In this document: positions 23,132 through 32,817 of the stretch, one piece after another
Layout of the letters: the number at the start of each line of letters is the position of its first letter
Numbering within the stretch: the stretch's first letter is position 1
DNA from: Lacinutrix jangbogonensis
GTDB lineage: Bacteria > Bacteroidota > Bacteroidia > Flavobacteriales > Flavobacteriaceae
Direction of reading: 5' to 3'
Assembly: GCF_000797445.1 (NCBI RefSeq)
Contig: NZ_JSWF01000023.1
Span: 1 to 38,991, forward strand
DNA length: 38,991 nucleotides
Made by a program: the position numbers and the translations under genes
The notes under the pieces: model-generated
Told to the model about the DNA's origin: nothing
What the model saw: the letters and a program-made list of their open reading frames with translations, nothing else
Databases searched by the model: none

Positions 23132-25603
23132 TTATTGCTTTCTTCTAAAATTAAAAAACAAACCTCCTAAAACTATTAACATAAATATAATTGAACTTGC
23201 TAAAGTTATAGAACTTCCTGTTTTTACAACTTGTGGTTCAAATTTAAATTCTACAACATGGTTTCCTTTAGGAATTTCCATGCCTCGTAAAAGGTAATCT
23301 ACGCGATTATAATTTGATTTTTGATTATCTATATATACATCCCAACCGTTTTTATAGTACATTTCTGAAAACACGGCATAACCATCGTTTTTGTTTTCAG
23401 ATTCATACTTTATATAGTTTGGTTGATATTCTGTAACTTTAATTGATGCTAAAGAATCTACTATAAACTTGTTTTTTATAAAATCTACAGAAAGATAATC
23501 TGTAGTTACAGCATCTTTTTTAGTATTCAAATCTGCTAGAGACACTATTTCTTCGTCTGCTGAATTTAGCGCTGTCAATGTTTCTACAAACCAAGCATTT
23601 CCATTAATATCAGAATTTAAAAAAGGATAAGATTCATTACTTTCATCTTCACTAATTATATATTTAACATTTAGCATGTTAAGTATTTCTATATGTCTTG
23701 TAAACTCATAGAAATCCGAAAGCTCATCAAAACGTTTAGGCTTAGCGGCATGATATCCATTAATTGTATTATGAAAATAAGGTGCCGAATTTCCTCCATT
23801 TGTCATATCATCCACTTTTTGAGAAATAGCTCGTCCTCCACCAGAACTTACATCGTACACTCTAAAATGACCTGGCTCACTCAAAATTAATTTATCTGCT
23901 TCGTTAGGCTGAAATGGTGTTTGTACTTCTCTACTCGATACAAAGTTTTCGGTATTTACATAACGTCTATCTACTCCTACTAAATCAAAAACAATTAATA
24001 ACGCAAAGACGATAACAGCTTTATTATCAGAAAGCTTCTGTTTTAAAAACATATAAATCGTAGTTGCTGAAAGTAATACTAATACTAACGAACGTAAAGT
24101 ATCATTTACGAAAATAGATTTCCTATCAGCTACAATAGCATCAACAAAATCTTGACCTCTTACTTCTGCCCAATTTGCATCTCTTATACCTTCAAAACTT
24201 AATAAAGTTCCTGTATACCTAAAGATTAAAAATAACACACATAATCCAGAAGTAATTAGTGTAGCGTATTTTAAAGCTTTTTGCTTGTTTTCATTCTTCT
24301 CATAATCATTAAATAATCTCGCTAATCCAAAAACAGCTAAAAGAGGAACACATAACTCTAATAGTACTTGAATTGAAGTAACTGCCCTAAATTTATCATA
24401 TAAAGGCACATAATTAATAAAGAAGTCTGTTAGTAAACCAAAGTTCTTCCCATAGGATAGCAATAATGCTAATATTGAACATGAAACTAACCACCATTTC
24501 AATCTGCCCTTTACTATAAATAATGCAAAAACAAATAAAAATAATACAACTGCTCCAATATAAGCTGGAGCTTCTACAATGGGTTGGTCTCCCCAATAAG
24601 TTGGAATTACTTTAGCTGCTTCAGAAGCTTCATAAGGTGGTACATTTCTACTTCTATAAAATTTATAAAAAGCAGACTCCTTACCTAAATCTTCTCGCAT
24701 TCCACCACCTAAAAACCGTGGTATAAATAAGTTGAATGTTTCCCAATAACCATAACTATACTCTGTTATTTTATATTTAACTAAGCCAGAACTAATTTCT
24801 TTTCTTGGAGAGCCGTCTGGGTTTATAGTTAATTCAGATTTGCTACGCGTACTTTCTTTAACGTATTCTTGCGTGGCCATAATATTAGTTGCGTTTAAAC
24901 CAATAGCGAGTATAACAGCAGCTAATAGAATACCAACAGCTTTAAAAAAGTGAGGCAATACTTTTTTCTTATAAGCATCAATTAAATAAACAATTCCTAT
25001 AATAATGACTAAAAACATTAAATAATACGTCATTTGAAAATGATTTGCTACAAGTTCTAAGCCCATAGCCAATGCGGTAACAATAAAACCAAGAATGTAT
25101 TTTTTTCTAAACGTTAGAATTATTCCGCTTAAAACCAAAGGCATATAAGCAATAGCGTGTGCTTTACTATTATGTCCTGCACCTATAATTATAATGAGAT
25201 ATGTAGAGAAACCAAAGGCCAAAGCGCCAAGTATAGCTAGTTTGTAATCAATCTTTAAGCATAATAATAAAATATATAAACCAACAAAATATAGGAAAAG
25301 ATAATCTGCAGGTCGCGGTAAAAAACGAAGTCCCAAATCTAGACTTTTTATATAAGTATAAGGATATCTTGCTCCTAATTGATAGGTTGGCATACCACCA
25401 AACGCACTATTTGTCCAATACGCTTCTTCGCCAGTTTTGGCTTTAAAATCGAGTTGCTGCTTAGCCATACCTTTATATTGCAAAATATCACTTTGCAATA
25501 TTTGTTTTCCTTGTAATACAGGACTAAAATAGGCTAAAGAAAGTATCATAAACCCTACAAACACAAGTATGTGTGGCAAGATTTTTTTTAAAGTTGATTG
25601 CAT
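23132..25603 (-). CDS. YfhO family membrane protein
   Basis: 823 residues with a GT-C-like arrangement: a long series of membrane helices from about residue 8 to 500 and again near 525-545, a soluble domain of about 220 residues, and a final C-terminal helix before NFRRKQ. Conserved-looking loops include YFSPVLQGKQILQSDILQYKGMAK with the acidic residue of the first loop, and GAGHNSKAHAIAYMPLVL. YfhO proteins are needed for lipoteichoic acid glycosylation in Bacillus; in Bacteroidota they are thought to be lipid-linked sugar transferases of the envelope. Starting at ATG 25603 it follows DUF4834 by 30 bases and precedes the glycosyltransferase ATG by 78 bases. The acceptor is unknown. Confidence 0.88.
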   Translation of the reverse strand: MQSTLKKILPHILVFVGFMILSLAYFSPVLQGKQILQSDILQYKGMAKQQLDFKAKTGEEAYWTNSAFGGMPTYQLGARYPYTYIKSLDLGLRFLPRPADYLFLYFVGLYILLLCLKIDYKLAILGALAFGFSTYLIIIIGAGHNSKAHAIAYMPLVLSGIILTFRKKYILGFIVTALAMGLELVANHFQMTYYLMFLVIIIGIVYLIDAYKKKVLPHFFKAVGILLAAVILAIGLNATNIMATQEYVKESTRSKSELTINPDGSPRKEISSGLVKYKITEYSYGYWETFNLFIPRFLGGGMREDLGKESAFYKFYRSRNVPPYEASEAAKVIPTYWGDQPIVEAPAYIGAVVLFLFVFALFIVKGRLKWWLVSCSILALLLSYGKNFGLLTDFFINYVPLYDKFRAVTSIQVLLELCVPLLAVFGLARLFNDYEKNENKQKALKYATLITSGLCVLFLIFRYTGTLLSFEGIRDANWAEVRGQDFVDAIVADRKSIFVNDTLRSLVLVLLSATTIYMFLKQKLSDNKAVIVFALLIVFDLVGVDRRYVNTENFVSSREVQTPFQPNEADKLILSEPGHFRVYDVSSGGGRAISQKVDDMTNGGNSAPYFHNTINGYHAAKPKRFDELSDFYEFTRHIEILNMLNVKYIISEDESNESYPFLNSDINGNAWFVETLTALNSADEEIVSLADLNTKKDAVTTDYLSVDFIKNKFIVDSLASIKVTEYQPNYIKYESENKNDGYAVFSEMYYKNGWDVYIDNQKSNYNRVDYLLRGMEIPKGNHVVEFKFEPQVVKTGSSITLASSIIFMLIVLGGLFFNFRRKQ

Positions 25604-25633
25604 AAATAATATAATAATTCTTAAAACCGAAAA

Positions 25634-25888
25634 TTAATCAATTTCTTCGTAATCTACATATTCACCAACCGTTTTGTTTGAAGATTTATTTTTAGGTATT
25701 TTATCTATCGAGATTTCACCTTCTTTTTTCTGAGGTTGCTGTTGTTTTTGGTTTCCAAAATCACGAAACTGACCGCCAAAACGTTCTGTCGCTTTCTTTG
25801 TGAAATACTTTAGAATTAATGGTCCAAAATATTTTGAAAGAATTTTAATTCCAAAATATATCAATAATATTGTAAATAATATTCTCAA
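25634..25888 (-). CDS. DUF4834 family small membrane protein
   Basis: 84 residues. One N-terminal membrane helix (RILFTILLIYFGIKILSKYF), then a basic helix, a Gln-rich linker, and the conserved end EISIDKIPKNKSSNK and VGEYVDYEEID. The start is a TTG (25888-25886): between an in-frame TAG and this codon are only three ATT codons, so no ATG is available. It heads the envelope glycan operon with a minus-strand -7 box upstream. Function is not known; its position upstream of YfhO-like genes is common in flavobacteria. Confidence 0.82.
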   Translation of the reverse strand: MRILFTILLIYFGIKILSKYFGPLILKYFTKKATERFGGQFRDFGNQKQQQPQKKEGEISIDKIPKNKSSNKTVGEYVDYEEID

Positions 25889-25913
25889 AATAATAATCTA
25901 AAAAAATTAATTA

Positions 25914-25921
25914 CAAAAATA
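25914..25921 (-). promoter_or_regulatory. -7 box TATTTTTG for glycan operon
   Basis: Exact TAnnTTTG match on the minus strand 25 bases before the TTG start of the DUF4834 gene. No obvious -33 TTG. Confidence 0.45.
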
Positions 25922-25975
25922 CAAATCTTATAGAGTAATTTCAGATTTATTTACTTAAAAAAAATATAAAATCTC

Positions 25976-25983
25976 TATATTTG
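25976..25983 (+). promoter_or_regulatory. -7 box TATATTTG
   Basis: Exact TAnnTTTG match 18 bases before ATG 26002. It shows that the in-frame TTG at 25981 is promoter DNA rather than a start codon. Confidence 0.5.
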
Positions 25984-26001
25984 AAGCTAAACCTAAAACT
26001 T

Positions 26002-27024
26002 ATGTTTTTAAATAAAACCTATTTAACAATTATGTTGTGTATTGCTGGTTTAACAGCGCAAGCTCAATACACCGAAGTTATTAATTCTAATCGTCCAGGT
26101 GTTTCTAGGTCTGCATTTTCTGTTGGTACAAATGTTGCTCAGTTTGAAGTTGGTCCCTATACTGTAAAAGAAGAGCACACACCTTTAAAGTACGATGTTT
26201 CTGGTTTTGGAGTTGATTTTGCTGCTCGTTATGGGTTACTATTTCCTCAATTAGAGATTAATATAGAAGGTATTTACCAAAATGATACACGAACAGATTC
26301 CAGGTCTGCTATTTCTTCAGACTCAAAACGTTCTAATTTTAAAAATTTAACGCTTGGTGCAAAATATCTGGTTTACGATCCCTATAAAAATGCAGAAGAA
26401 GAAAAACCAAATATTATTAGTTTTCACGATAATAAGCGTTTTAAATGGAAAAATTTAATTCCTGCTGTTGCTGTTTATGTTGGAGCAAATTTTGATACTA
26501 AAGACAACCCTTATACAGCTCCTGGAGTTGAAGGCTTTAGTCCAAAAGTAATGATTGCAACTCAAAATAACTTTGCTAGTGGTTGGGTTCTTGTAATGAA
26601 TTTTTCAAAAGACAGAATAGGAACTGATTTTTCAGATTTTCAATACATTCTTACTTTAACAAGAGCCATTAATGAACAATGGATCTTATTTGGTGAAACT
26701 CAAGGCATTCAAAGTGATTTTTATGCAGACAACCTTTTTAGATTTGGAGGCGCTTATCTTTGGGGAAGAAACCTTCAGTTGGATACGGCCTTAACCTTTA
26801 ATACTAAAGACACACCATCTGTATTTAATCTTAATTTTGGTGTGTCTTACCGTTTAGATTTTCATAAAGATCCACAAATTGATAATGGTACTTCTGTCGA
26901 AGAAGAAGCAGAACGTAAAGCTAACAAAAAACGCAAAAAGAAAAACAAAGGTGATGATGATTCTCCTGATGATGACAACAAACGCAAAAAAGAAACTCAG
27001 GATATTGACTTTGATGACGATTAA
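26002..27024 (+). CDS. Outer-membrane transporter-like beta-barrel protein
   Basis: 340 residues from ATG 26002. Signal peptide MFLNKTYLTIMLCIAGLTAQAQ. The following VINSNRPGVSRSAFSVGTNVAQFEVG is the start typical of the MetA-pathway/phenol-degradation 'transporter' beta-barrels (PF13557-like). Alternating strands with aromatic residues run to LNFGVSYRLDFH near residue 287. A charged tail of about 50 residues follows: lysine-rich (ANKKRKKKNKG), then Asp-rich (DDDSPDDDN), ending DIDFDDD. The name implies transport, but the cargo and even transport itself are not shown. The GNAT-like gene begins 5 bases after its stop, so the two are co-transcribed. Confidence 0.8.
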   Translation: MFLNKTYLTIMLCIAGLTAQAQYTEVINSNRPGVSRSAFSVGTNVAQFEVGPYTVKEEHTPLKYDVSGFGVDFAARYGLLFPQLEINIEGIYQNDTRTDSRSAISSDSKRSNFKNLTLGAKYLVYDPYKNAEEEKPNIISFHDNKRFKWKNLIPAVAVYVGANFDTKDNPYTAPGVEGFSPKVMIATQNNFASGWVLVMNFSKDRIGTDFSDFQYILTLTRAINEQWILFGETQGIQSDFYADNLFRFGGAYLWGRNLQLDTALTFNTKDTPSVFNLNFGVSYRLDFHKDPQIDNGTSVEEEAERKANKKRKKKNKGDDDSPDDDNKRKKETQDIDFDDD

Positions 27025-27029
27025 TATAT

Positions 27030-28151
27030 ATGATTACAATAAAAATAGCCACTACTAAAAAAGACCTAAAAGCCTTTGTTAAATTTCCGTTTTCGCTTTA
27101 TAAGGATTCCAAATATTGGGTTCCTCCTATTATTAGCCAAGAAATAGAAACTTTTAACAGAGACAAGAACCCTATTTTTAATGATGCAGAAGCTACATTA
27201 ATTCTTGCTTATAAAGACGGAGAACTTGTTGGTCGTGTTGCTGCAATTATAAATTGGTTAGAAGTTAAAAACCAAAAGCAGCTTAAAATGCGTTTTGGTT
27301 GGTTCGATTTTATTGACGACTTAGAAGTTTCTAAAGCCCTTTTAAATGAAGTAAATAAAATTGGAAAACAACATAATCTAGAATATACAGAAGGTCCTGT
27401 TGGGTTTTCTAACTTAGATAAAGTTGGAGTTATGACCGATGGTTTCGACCAAATCAGCAATATGATTACGTGGTATAATCACGAGTATTATGTTAGTCAT
27501 TACGAAGCTCTAGGTTATGCGATAGAAAAAAGTTATTCTGAAAGCAAGTTTCCATTTGAAAACGTTAAACCTATATTTTTCAAAAAAGCACAAGAACTAA
27601 TTAAACGACGTTATAAACTGAAGGCGCTCCAGCTTACTAAAACATCTGAAGTTATGCCTTATGCAGATAAGATGTTTGATCTGTTTAATGCGTCTTACGG
27701 TAAATTATCTTCTTTCGTTGAAATAACAGATATTCAGAAAGACTATTTTAAAAAGAAATTTATTTCTTTTATAAATCCAGAGTATATAAAATTTGTTGTC
27801 GATGAAAACGATAACATGGTAGCATTTGCTATTGTAATGCCAAGATTTGCTCACACTTTACAAGAAATGAATGGCAAATTATTCCCGCTTGGTTTTGCTA
27901 AATTATTGAAAGCTAAAAAAACGAGTAAAGATGTGGTATTCTATTTAATTGGAGTACATCCAGATTACTTAAACAAGGGTGTTCATGCTGTTATTTTTAA
28001 CGAGTACTATGAAACTTTTACTAAGAAAGGGATTATCGATTGTTATAGAACACCAGAGTTAGAAGACAATGAAGCGATACAAAAAATTTGGAAACACTTT
28101 TTTCCTGTTGTTATTAAACGTAGGAAAACGTATAGAAAAAAAATCACATAA
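27030..28151 (+). CDS. GNAT-like acetyltransferase family protein
   Basis: 373 residues. The N-terminal part ITIKIATTKKDLKAFVKFPF, LYKDSKYWVPP and ATLILAYKDGELVGRVAAIIN is an acetyltransferase-like fold. EGPVGFSNLDKVGVMTDGF (about 114-132) and a second GNAT-like half (FVVDENDNMVAFAIVMP; VVFYLIGVHPDYLNKGVHAVIF) follow, so it may be a tandem GNAT. Proteins like this are often labelled 'GTP cyclohydrolase' in databases; I see nothing that supports that activity. It has a 5-base gap to the outer-membrane protein gene upstream and ends at a bidirectional terminator. The substrate is unknown. Confidence 0.75.
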   Translation: MITIKIATTKKDLKAFVKFPFSLYKDSKYWVPPIISQEIETFNRDKNPIFNDAEATLILAYKDGELVGRVAAIINWLEVKNQKQLKMRFGWFDFIDDLEVSKALLNEVNKIGKQHNLEYTEGPVGFSNLDKVGVMTDGFDQISNMITWYNHEYYVSHYEALGYAIEKSYSESKFPFENVKPIFFKKAQELIKRRYKLKALQLTKTSEVMPYADKMFDLFNASYGKLSSFVEITDIQKDYFKKKFISFINPEYIKFVVDENDNMVAFAIVMPRFAHTLQEMNGKLFPLGFAKLLKAKKTSKDVVFYLIGVHPDYLNKGVHAVIFNEYYETFTKKGIIDCYRTPELEDNEAIQKIWKHFFPVVIKRRKTYRKKIT

Positions 28152-28175
28152 TAGTGTATTAAAAACTAAGACTCA

Positions 28176-28209
28176 CAAAAAAAATCCAATTCGAAAGAAT
28201 GATTTTTTG
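28176..28209. terminator. Bidirectional terminator
   Basis: AAAAAATC and GATTTTTT form the outer stem, with ATTC-GAAA-GAAT inside (a GAAA tetraloop). The A run on one side and T run on the other serve both convergent genes. Confidence 0.7.
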
Positions 28210-28233
28210 TTTATAATAAGTTTAAATAGAAAA

Positions 28234-29493
28234 CTATTCTCCCATTGCCTTAATTAAAGCAGCAGACATTCTTTTATATGTTCCATTTTCTAAACGCGTT
28301 CTAATCGCATCAAAAGCATCTAAAGTTTCGGTAACATCTTGTATTGTATGAGTTGCAGTAGGAATCATACGTAATAAAATTAATCCTTTTGGTATTACAG
28401 GATATACTACTATAGAACAGAAAATACCGTAATTCTCACGTAAATCTCTAACTAAAGCCATGGCTTCAGGAATACTCCCATTAAGATATACTGGTGTTAC
28501 ACAACTTGTTGTTGAACCAATATCGAATCCTCTTTCTTTTAATCCAGACTGTAATGCATCAACAATTTTCCATAAGTTTTGCTTTAACTCTGGCATAGTA
28601 CGTAACATATCTAAACGCTTTAATGCTCCTACTGTTAAAGTCATTTGTAATGACTTTGCAAACATTTGAGAACGTAGATTATATTTTAAATAATCCATTA
28701 TCTCTTTATCGCCAGCAATAAAGGCACCTGTACTCGCTAAAGATTTAGCAAAAGTTGCAAAATAAACATCAATATCATCTTGAATACCTTGTTCTTCTCC
28801 TGCTCCTGCTCCTGTAGCTCCTAAAGTTCCAAAACCATGGGCGTCATCTACTAGAAATCTAAAATTAAATTTCTGTTTAAGCGCTACAATTTCTTTTAAA
28901 CGTCCTTGTTCACCACGCATACCAAAAACACCTTCAGAAATTACAAGAATTCCACCTCCAGTTGTCTCTGCCATTTTAGTAGCACGTTCTAAATTTTTCT
29001 CTAAACTTTCAATATCGTTATGCTTATAAGTAAAACGTTTTCCCATGTGTAAACGCACACCATCAATAATACAAGCGTGAGAATCTACATCGTAAACAAT
29101 AATATCATCTTTAGCAACCAATGCATCTATTGTAGACATGATACCTTGGTATCCAAAATTCAATAAATAAGCAGCTTCTTTACTCACAAATTCTGCTAAT
29201 TCATTTTGAAGTTTCTCATGCATTTCTGTGTGACCAGACATCATACGTGCTCCCATTGGGTAAGCTGATCCATATTCTGCAGCAGCTTCTGCATCTACTT
29301 TACGAACTTCTGGGTGATTTGCTAAACCTAAGTAATCGTTAATACTCCATGTAATAACGTCTTTACCTTGAAATTTCATTCGGTTAGAAATCTGTCCTTC
29401 TAACTTTGGAAAAACAAAATAACCTTCAGCCTGCTCAGCCCATTTTCCTAATGGCCCTTTATCCTTATATATTTTTGCAAATAAATCTTTCAT
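28234..29493 (-). CDS. Alpha-oxoamine synthase, probable cysteate-fatty acyltransferase
   Basis: 419 residues, PLP enzyme that condenses an amino acid with an acyl thioester with loss of CO2. The Schiff-base lysine is K250 (FATFAKSLAS), the cofactor aspartate is in DDAHGFG (D217, H219), and H139 (DSHACIIDG) stacks on the ring. Family members include serine palmitoyltransferase, KBL, BioF and the cysteate-fatty acyltransferases of sulfonolipid synthesis. The N-terminus (GPLGKWAEQAEGYFVFPKLE) and the YPMGARMMSGH segment match what I recall of the sulfonolipid enzymes of Flavobacterium and Alistipes. The next gene upstream is a cysteine-synthase homologue that could supply cysteate. Class certain, substrate inferred. 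Confidence 0.85.
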   Translation of the reverse strand: MKDLFAKIYKDKGPLGKWAEQAEGYFVFPKLEGQISNRMKFQGKDVITWSINDYLGLANHPEVRKVDAEAAAEYGSAYPMGARMMSGHTEMHEKLQNELAEFVSKEAAYLLNFGYQGIMSTIDALVAKDDIIVYDVDSHACIIDGVRLHMGKRFTYKHNDIESLEKNLERATKMAETTGGGILVISEGVFGMRGEQGRLKEIVALKQKFNFRFLVDDAHGFGTLGATGAGAGEEQGIQDDIDVYFATFAKSLASTGAFIAGDKEIMDYLKYNLRSQMFAKSLQMTLTVGALKRLDMLRTMPELKQNLWKIVDALQSGLKERGFDIGSTTSCVTPVYLNGSIPEAMALVRDLRENYGIFCSIVVYPVIPKGLILLRMIPTATHTIQDVTETLDAFDAIRTRLENGTYKRMSAALIKAMGE

Positions 29494-29518
29494 CTGTACT
29501 TAATTAGTTTAGAGAATA

Positions 29519-29526
29519 CAAAATTA
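29519..29526 (-). promoter_or_regulatory. -7 box TAATTTTG
   Basis: Exact TAnnTTTG match on the minus strand, 26 bases before the ATG of the alpha-oxoamine synthase gene and downstream of the previous gene's terminator. Confidence 0.45.
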
Positions 29527-29574
29527 CGCAATTCTCAGTTTTTGGCATAACATTTTTGCAATCTCTTATTAACA

Positions 29575-29613
29575 TAAAAAAAAGCTGATTCCTTTTTACA
29601 GTTACCAGCTTGA
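29575..29613 (-). terminator. Terminator of the cysteine-synthase homologue
   Basis: On the minus strand AAGCTG (29611-29606) pairs with CAGCTT (29587-29582) and is followed by an eight-base T run. It separates this gene from the alpha-oxoamine synthase, which has its own -7 box. Confidence 0.6.
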
Positions 29614-29633
29614 TTGTTGCCTATATAAATCTC

Positions 29634-30674
29634 TTATTTAATATATTGTATACGCTCTGCAGCTTCTAAATTTTTACTATCAAAAAAGCCCTGTTCACTC
29701 ATCCATTTATCACTATAAATCTTACTCATATAGCGTGATCCATGATCTGGAAAAATAACAACTATTGTATCTGTGTCTTTAAACTCACCATCAGCATCTA
29801 ATTGCTTTAAGGCTTGCATAGCTGCTCCAGATGTATACCCTACAAAGAGACCTTCCGTTTTCGCGATTTCTCTTGCTGTATGTGCACTTTCTTCATCTGT
29901 AACTTTAATAAACTTATCAATAGCATCAAAATCTGTTGCAGTAGGTATTAAGTTTTTTCCCAAACCTTCAATGCGATAAGGATAAATTTCTTTCTCATCA
30001 AACTCCTTAGTTTCATGGAATTTTTTTAATACCGAACCAAAAGCATCAACACCTATAATTTTTATGTTTGGATTTTGTTCTTTTAAATATTTCGCAGTCC
30101 CAGAAATAGTTCCTCCTGTTCCACTACAAGCTACTAGATGCGTAATTTTACCTTCTGTCTGATTCCATATTTCAGGACCCGTAGAAGCGTAATGTGCATC
30201 TATATTTAACTGATTGAAATATTGGTTAATATAAACCGAGCCTTTCATTTCATCATGTAATCTTTTTGCTACCTGATAATAAGACCTAGGATCGTCTGCG
30301 CTTACATTTGCTGGACAAACATAAACTTTTGCGCCCATGTTTTTAAGCATATCGATTTTATCTGGTGAAGACTTTGAACTTACTGCCAAAATACAATCGT
30401 AACCCTTAATAACACTAACCATGGCAATACTAAATCCTGTGTTTCCAGAAGTAGTTTCTATAATAGTGTCGCCAGGTTTTAGTATACCTTGCTTTTCTGC
30501 TTGTTCAATAATATATAATGCAATTCTGTCTTTAGACGAGTGTCCTGGGTTAAAAGCTTCTACTTTAGCTAAAAAGTCACCTTTAAACTCCGAAGTCATT
30601 TTTTTAAGTCTTATCATTGGTGTATTGCCAACTAGGTCTAATACATTATCAAAAACTTGTTTTTCGTTTACCAT
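29634..30674 (-). CDS. Cysteine synthase/CBS-like enzyme, possible cysteate synthase
   Basis: 346 residues from ATG 30674; an upstream in-frame TTG at 30680 is unlikely. Fold-type II PLP enzyme: the cofactor lysine is K48 in GHSSKDRIA, the asparagine loop is TTSGNTG (about 75-80), and the phosphate loop is GTGGT (185-189). It is closer in text to cystathionine beta-synthase catalytic domains ([28 protein letters not shown]) than to CysK, but it has no CBS regulatory domains. The substrate loop reads [14 protein letters not shown] where CysK has MPETMS. Phosphoserine plus sulfite to cysteate would fit its neighbour, the alpha-oxoamine synthase. Cysteine or cystathionine synthesis remains possible. 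Confidence 0.85.
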   Translation of the reverse strand: MVNEKQVFDNVLDLVGNTPMIRLKKMTSEFKGDFLAKVEAFNPGHSSKDRIALYIIEQAEKQGILKPGDTIIETTSGNTGFSIAMVSVIKGYDCILAVSSKSSPDKIDMLKNMGAKVYVCPANVSADDPRSYYQVAKRLHDEMKGSVYINQYFNQLNIDAHYASTGPEIWNQTEGKITHLVACSGTGGTISGTAKYLKEQNPNIKIIGVDAFGSVLKKFHETKEFDEKEIYPYRIEGLGKNLIPTATDFDAIDKFIKVTDEESAHTAREIAKTEGLFVGYTSGAAMQALKQLDADGEFKDTDTIVVIFPDHGSRYMSKIYSDKWMSEQGFFDSKNLEAAERIQYIK

Positions 30675-30728
30675 AAACAATACTTATTCTGTTACTTTAG
30701 TTTAATTAAATGTTACATAAAACGATGC

Positions 30729-30736
30729 AAAAATAC
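30729..30736 (-). promoter_or_regulatory. -7 box TATTTTTG
   Basis: Exact TAnnTTTG match on the minus strand, 54 bases before the start of the cysteine-synthase homologue. An 11-base T tract (30740-30750 region) precedes it. Confidence 0.4.
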
Positions 30737-30747
30737 AGTTTTTTTTT

Positions 30748-32817
30748 TTAACTGATAATTCCTTCTAAATCAAGTAAAAACGCATATTCTAGAGCGACTT
30801 CTTTTAAACTCTCAAATCGTCCAGAAGCACCTCCATGTCCAGCTTCCATATCGATATGAAATAATAATTTATTCGTGTCTATTTTATATTCTCTTAATTT
30901 CGCTACCCATTTTGCTGGTTCAAAATATTGAACTTGAGAATCATGCAAACCAGTTGTTACTAAAAGGTTTGGATAGTTTTTATAGGCAATATTATCATAT
31001 GGAGAATACGACTTCATATAATCGTAATATTTTTTATCATTTGGGTTTCCCCATTCGTCATATTCTCCTGTGGTTAATGGAATGGTATCGTCTAACATAG
31101 TGGTTACAACATCTACAAAGGGAACTGCTGCAATGACACCATTATATAATTCTGGATTAAGGTTAATTACAGCTCCCACTAATAGGCCTCCTGCGCTTCC
31201 GCCCATTGCATATAAATGTTCTGGTGAAGTGTAATTTTCTTTAATTAAAAATTTAGAACAGTCAATAAAGTCTGTAAACGTATTCATCTTTGAGAGTAAT
31301 TTACCATTCTCGTACCATTCTCGACCTAAATACTCTCCTCCTCTTATATGTGCAATTGCATAAATAAATCCTCTATCCAATAAACTTAATCTTATAGTAG
31401 AAAAATAGGGATCTATTGTAGATCCATAAGAGCCATAAGAATATTGCAACACAGGATTTTTTCCGTTTAATTCTATACCTTTTTTATAAACTATCGACAA
31501 TGGTACTTTAACGCCATCTCTTGCCGTTGCCCAAATACGTTTAGATTCGTAATTATCTTTATTAAATTTACCTCCTAAAACATCTTGTTCTTTTTGTATT
31601 GTTTTTGTCTTCGTTTTAAAATTATAATCGATTACAGAACTTGGTGTTGTTAATGAATTGTAACCGTATCGTAATGCATTACTATTAAAATCTGGGTTGT
31701 TTCCTAAACTTGCAGTATACGTTTCGTTGTTAAATGACAAATAGTAATCTTCTTGGCCGTCCCAACTTATAATTCTAATTTTATTGAGTCCGTTTTCACG
31801 TTCGTTAACAACTAGGTAATCTTTAAAAATCTCAATATCTTCAAGCAAAACTTCTTTTCGATGTGGTAAAACATCTTTCCAATTTTCTTTTAAAGTGTTG
31901 TTTTCTGAAGTTTTTTGAAGCTTAAAATTAGTTGCATTATCCTTATTGGTAATAACATAGAAGCTATCCTTATAATGTGCAATTGAGTATTCTAATTCGC
32001 GTTCTCTTTCTTGAAATACTTTGAATACTCCATCTGGAGTATCTGCGTTTAAGATTCTATATTCTGAAGTTAATGTACTCGATGAGCCAATAACAATATA
32101 CTTTTTAGATTTTGTTTTGTATACAAATGAATTAAAGGTATCATCGGTTTCATTAAAAACTAGAACATCATTTGCTTCTTCTGTATTTAATTTATGTTTA
32201 TAGATTTTATTAGATCGCAAGGTAACTTCATCTTTCTTGGTATAAAATAGCGTGTTATTATCGTTAGCCCAAGTAGAACTTCCTGTAGTGTTTTCAATTT
32301 TATCAGAAAAAATCTCACCGGTCTTCAAACTCTTAATTTGAAGTGTATATTGTCTTCTACTAACTGTATCAACAGTAAAACTCGCCATTGTATTATCTGG
32401 ACTAATAGAAATTCCTCCTAACTTAAAATAAGAGTGTCCTTTAGCCATTTCGTTACAATCAAAAATGATTTCTTCGGAAGCTTCTAAGGTTTCTTTTTTT
32501 CTACTGTAAATAGGATAATCCTTGCCCTTTTCAAATTTAGTAATGTACCAATAGCCATTTAACTTGTATGGCACAGAACTATCATCTTCTTTTATTCTCC
32601 CTTTCATTTCCTCAAAAAGGTCTTTTTGAAACGCTTCTGTATGCTTTAAAACCGTCTTTGTATAATCATTTTCGGAATTTAAATGATCTATCACGTCTTG
32701 ATCTTCTCTATTATTCATCCAGAAATAATTATCGATGCGAACATCGTTATGCTTTTCAAGAGTCTTTACTGTTTTTTTTGCAATTGGTGGATTAACTGCT
32801 ACTGTTGATTCTAACAT
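30748..32817 (-). CDS. ptrB: S9 family prolyl oligopeptidase / oligopeptidase B
   Basis: 689 residues, two-domain serine peptidase: an N-terminal seven-bladed propeller (about 75-410) that limits access to small peptides, and a C-terminal alpha/beta hydrolase. The catalytic triad is S541 (GGSAGG), D626 (GLHDSQV) and H661 (EAGHGGASGR). N-terminal DNYFWMNNREDQDVIDHLN and the segment RGGEYLGREWYENGKLL are typical of oligopeptidase B, which cleaves after basic residues. There is no signal peptide, so it is cytoplasmic and probably acts in peptide turnover. It is transcribed alone; the divergent gene is ybaB. Family certain; trypsin-like rather than proline specificity is likely. Confidence 0.93.
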   Translation of the reverse strand: MLESTVAVNPPIAKKTVKTLEKHNDVRIDNYFWMNNREDQDVIDHLNSENDYTKTVLKHTEAFQKDLFEEMKGRIKEDDSSVPYKLNGYWYITKFEKGKDYPIYSRKKETLEASEEIIFDCNEMAKGHSYFKLGGISISPDNTMASFTVDTVSRRQYTLQIKSLKTGEIFSDKIENTTGSSTWANDNNTLFYTKKDEVTLRSNKIYKHKLNTEEANDVLVFNETDDTFNSFVYKTKSKKYIVIGSSSTLTSEYRILNADTPDGVFKVFQERERELEYSIAHYKDSFYVITNKDNATNFKLQKTSENNTLKENWKDVLPHRKEVLLEDIEIFKDYLVVNERENGLNKIRIISWDGQEDYYLSFNNETYTASLGNNPDFNSNALRYGYNSLTTPSSVIDYNFKTKTKTIQKEQDVLGGKFNKDNYESKRIWATARDGVKVPLSIVYKKGIELNGKNPVLQYSYGSYGSTIDPYFSTIRLSLLDRGFIYAIAHIRGGEYLGREWYENGKLLSKMNTFTDFIDCSKFLIKENYTSPEHLYAMGGSAGGLLVGAVINLNPELYNGVIAAVPFVDVVTTMLDDTIPLTTGEYDEWGNPNDKKYYDYMKSYSPYDNIAYKNYPNLLVTTGLHDSQVQYFEPAKWVAKLREYKIDTNKLLFHIDMEAGHGGASGRFESLKEVALEYAFLLDLEGIIS

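Noticed and set aside
29536-29560. TTGGCATAAC...TTGC as a sigma-54 promoter
   Set aside because: GG and GC are 12 bases apart, not 10, and the strand points away from the local genes.
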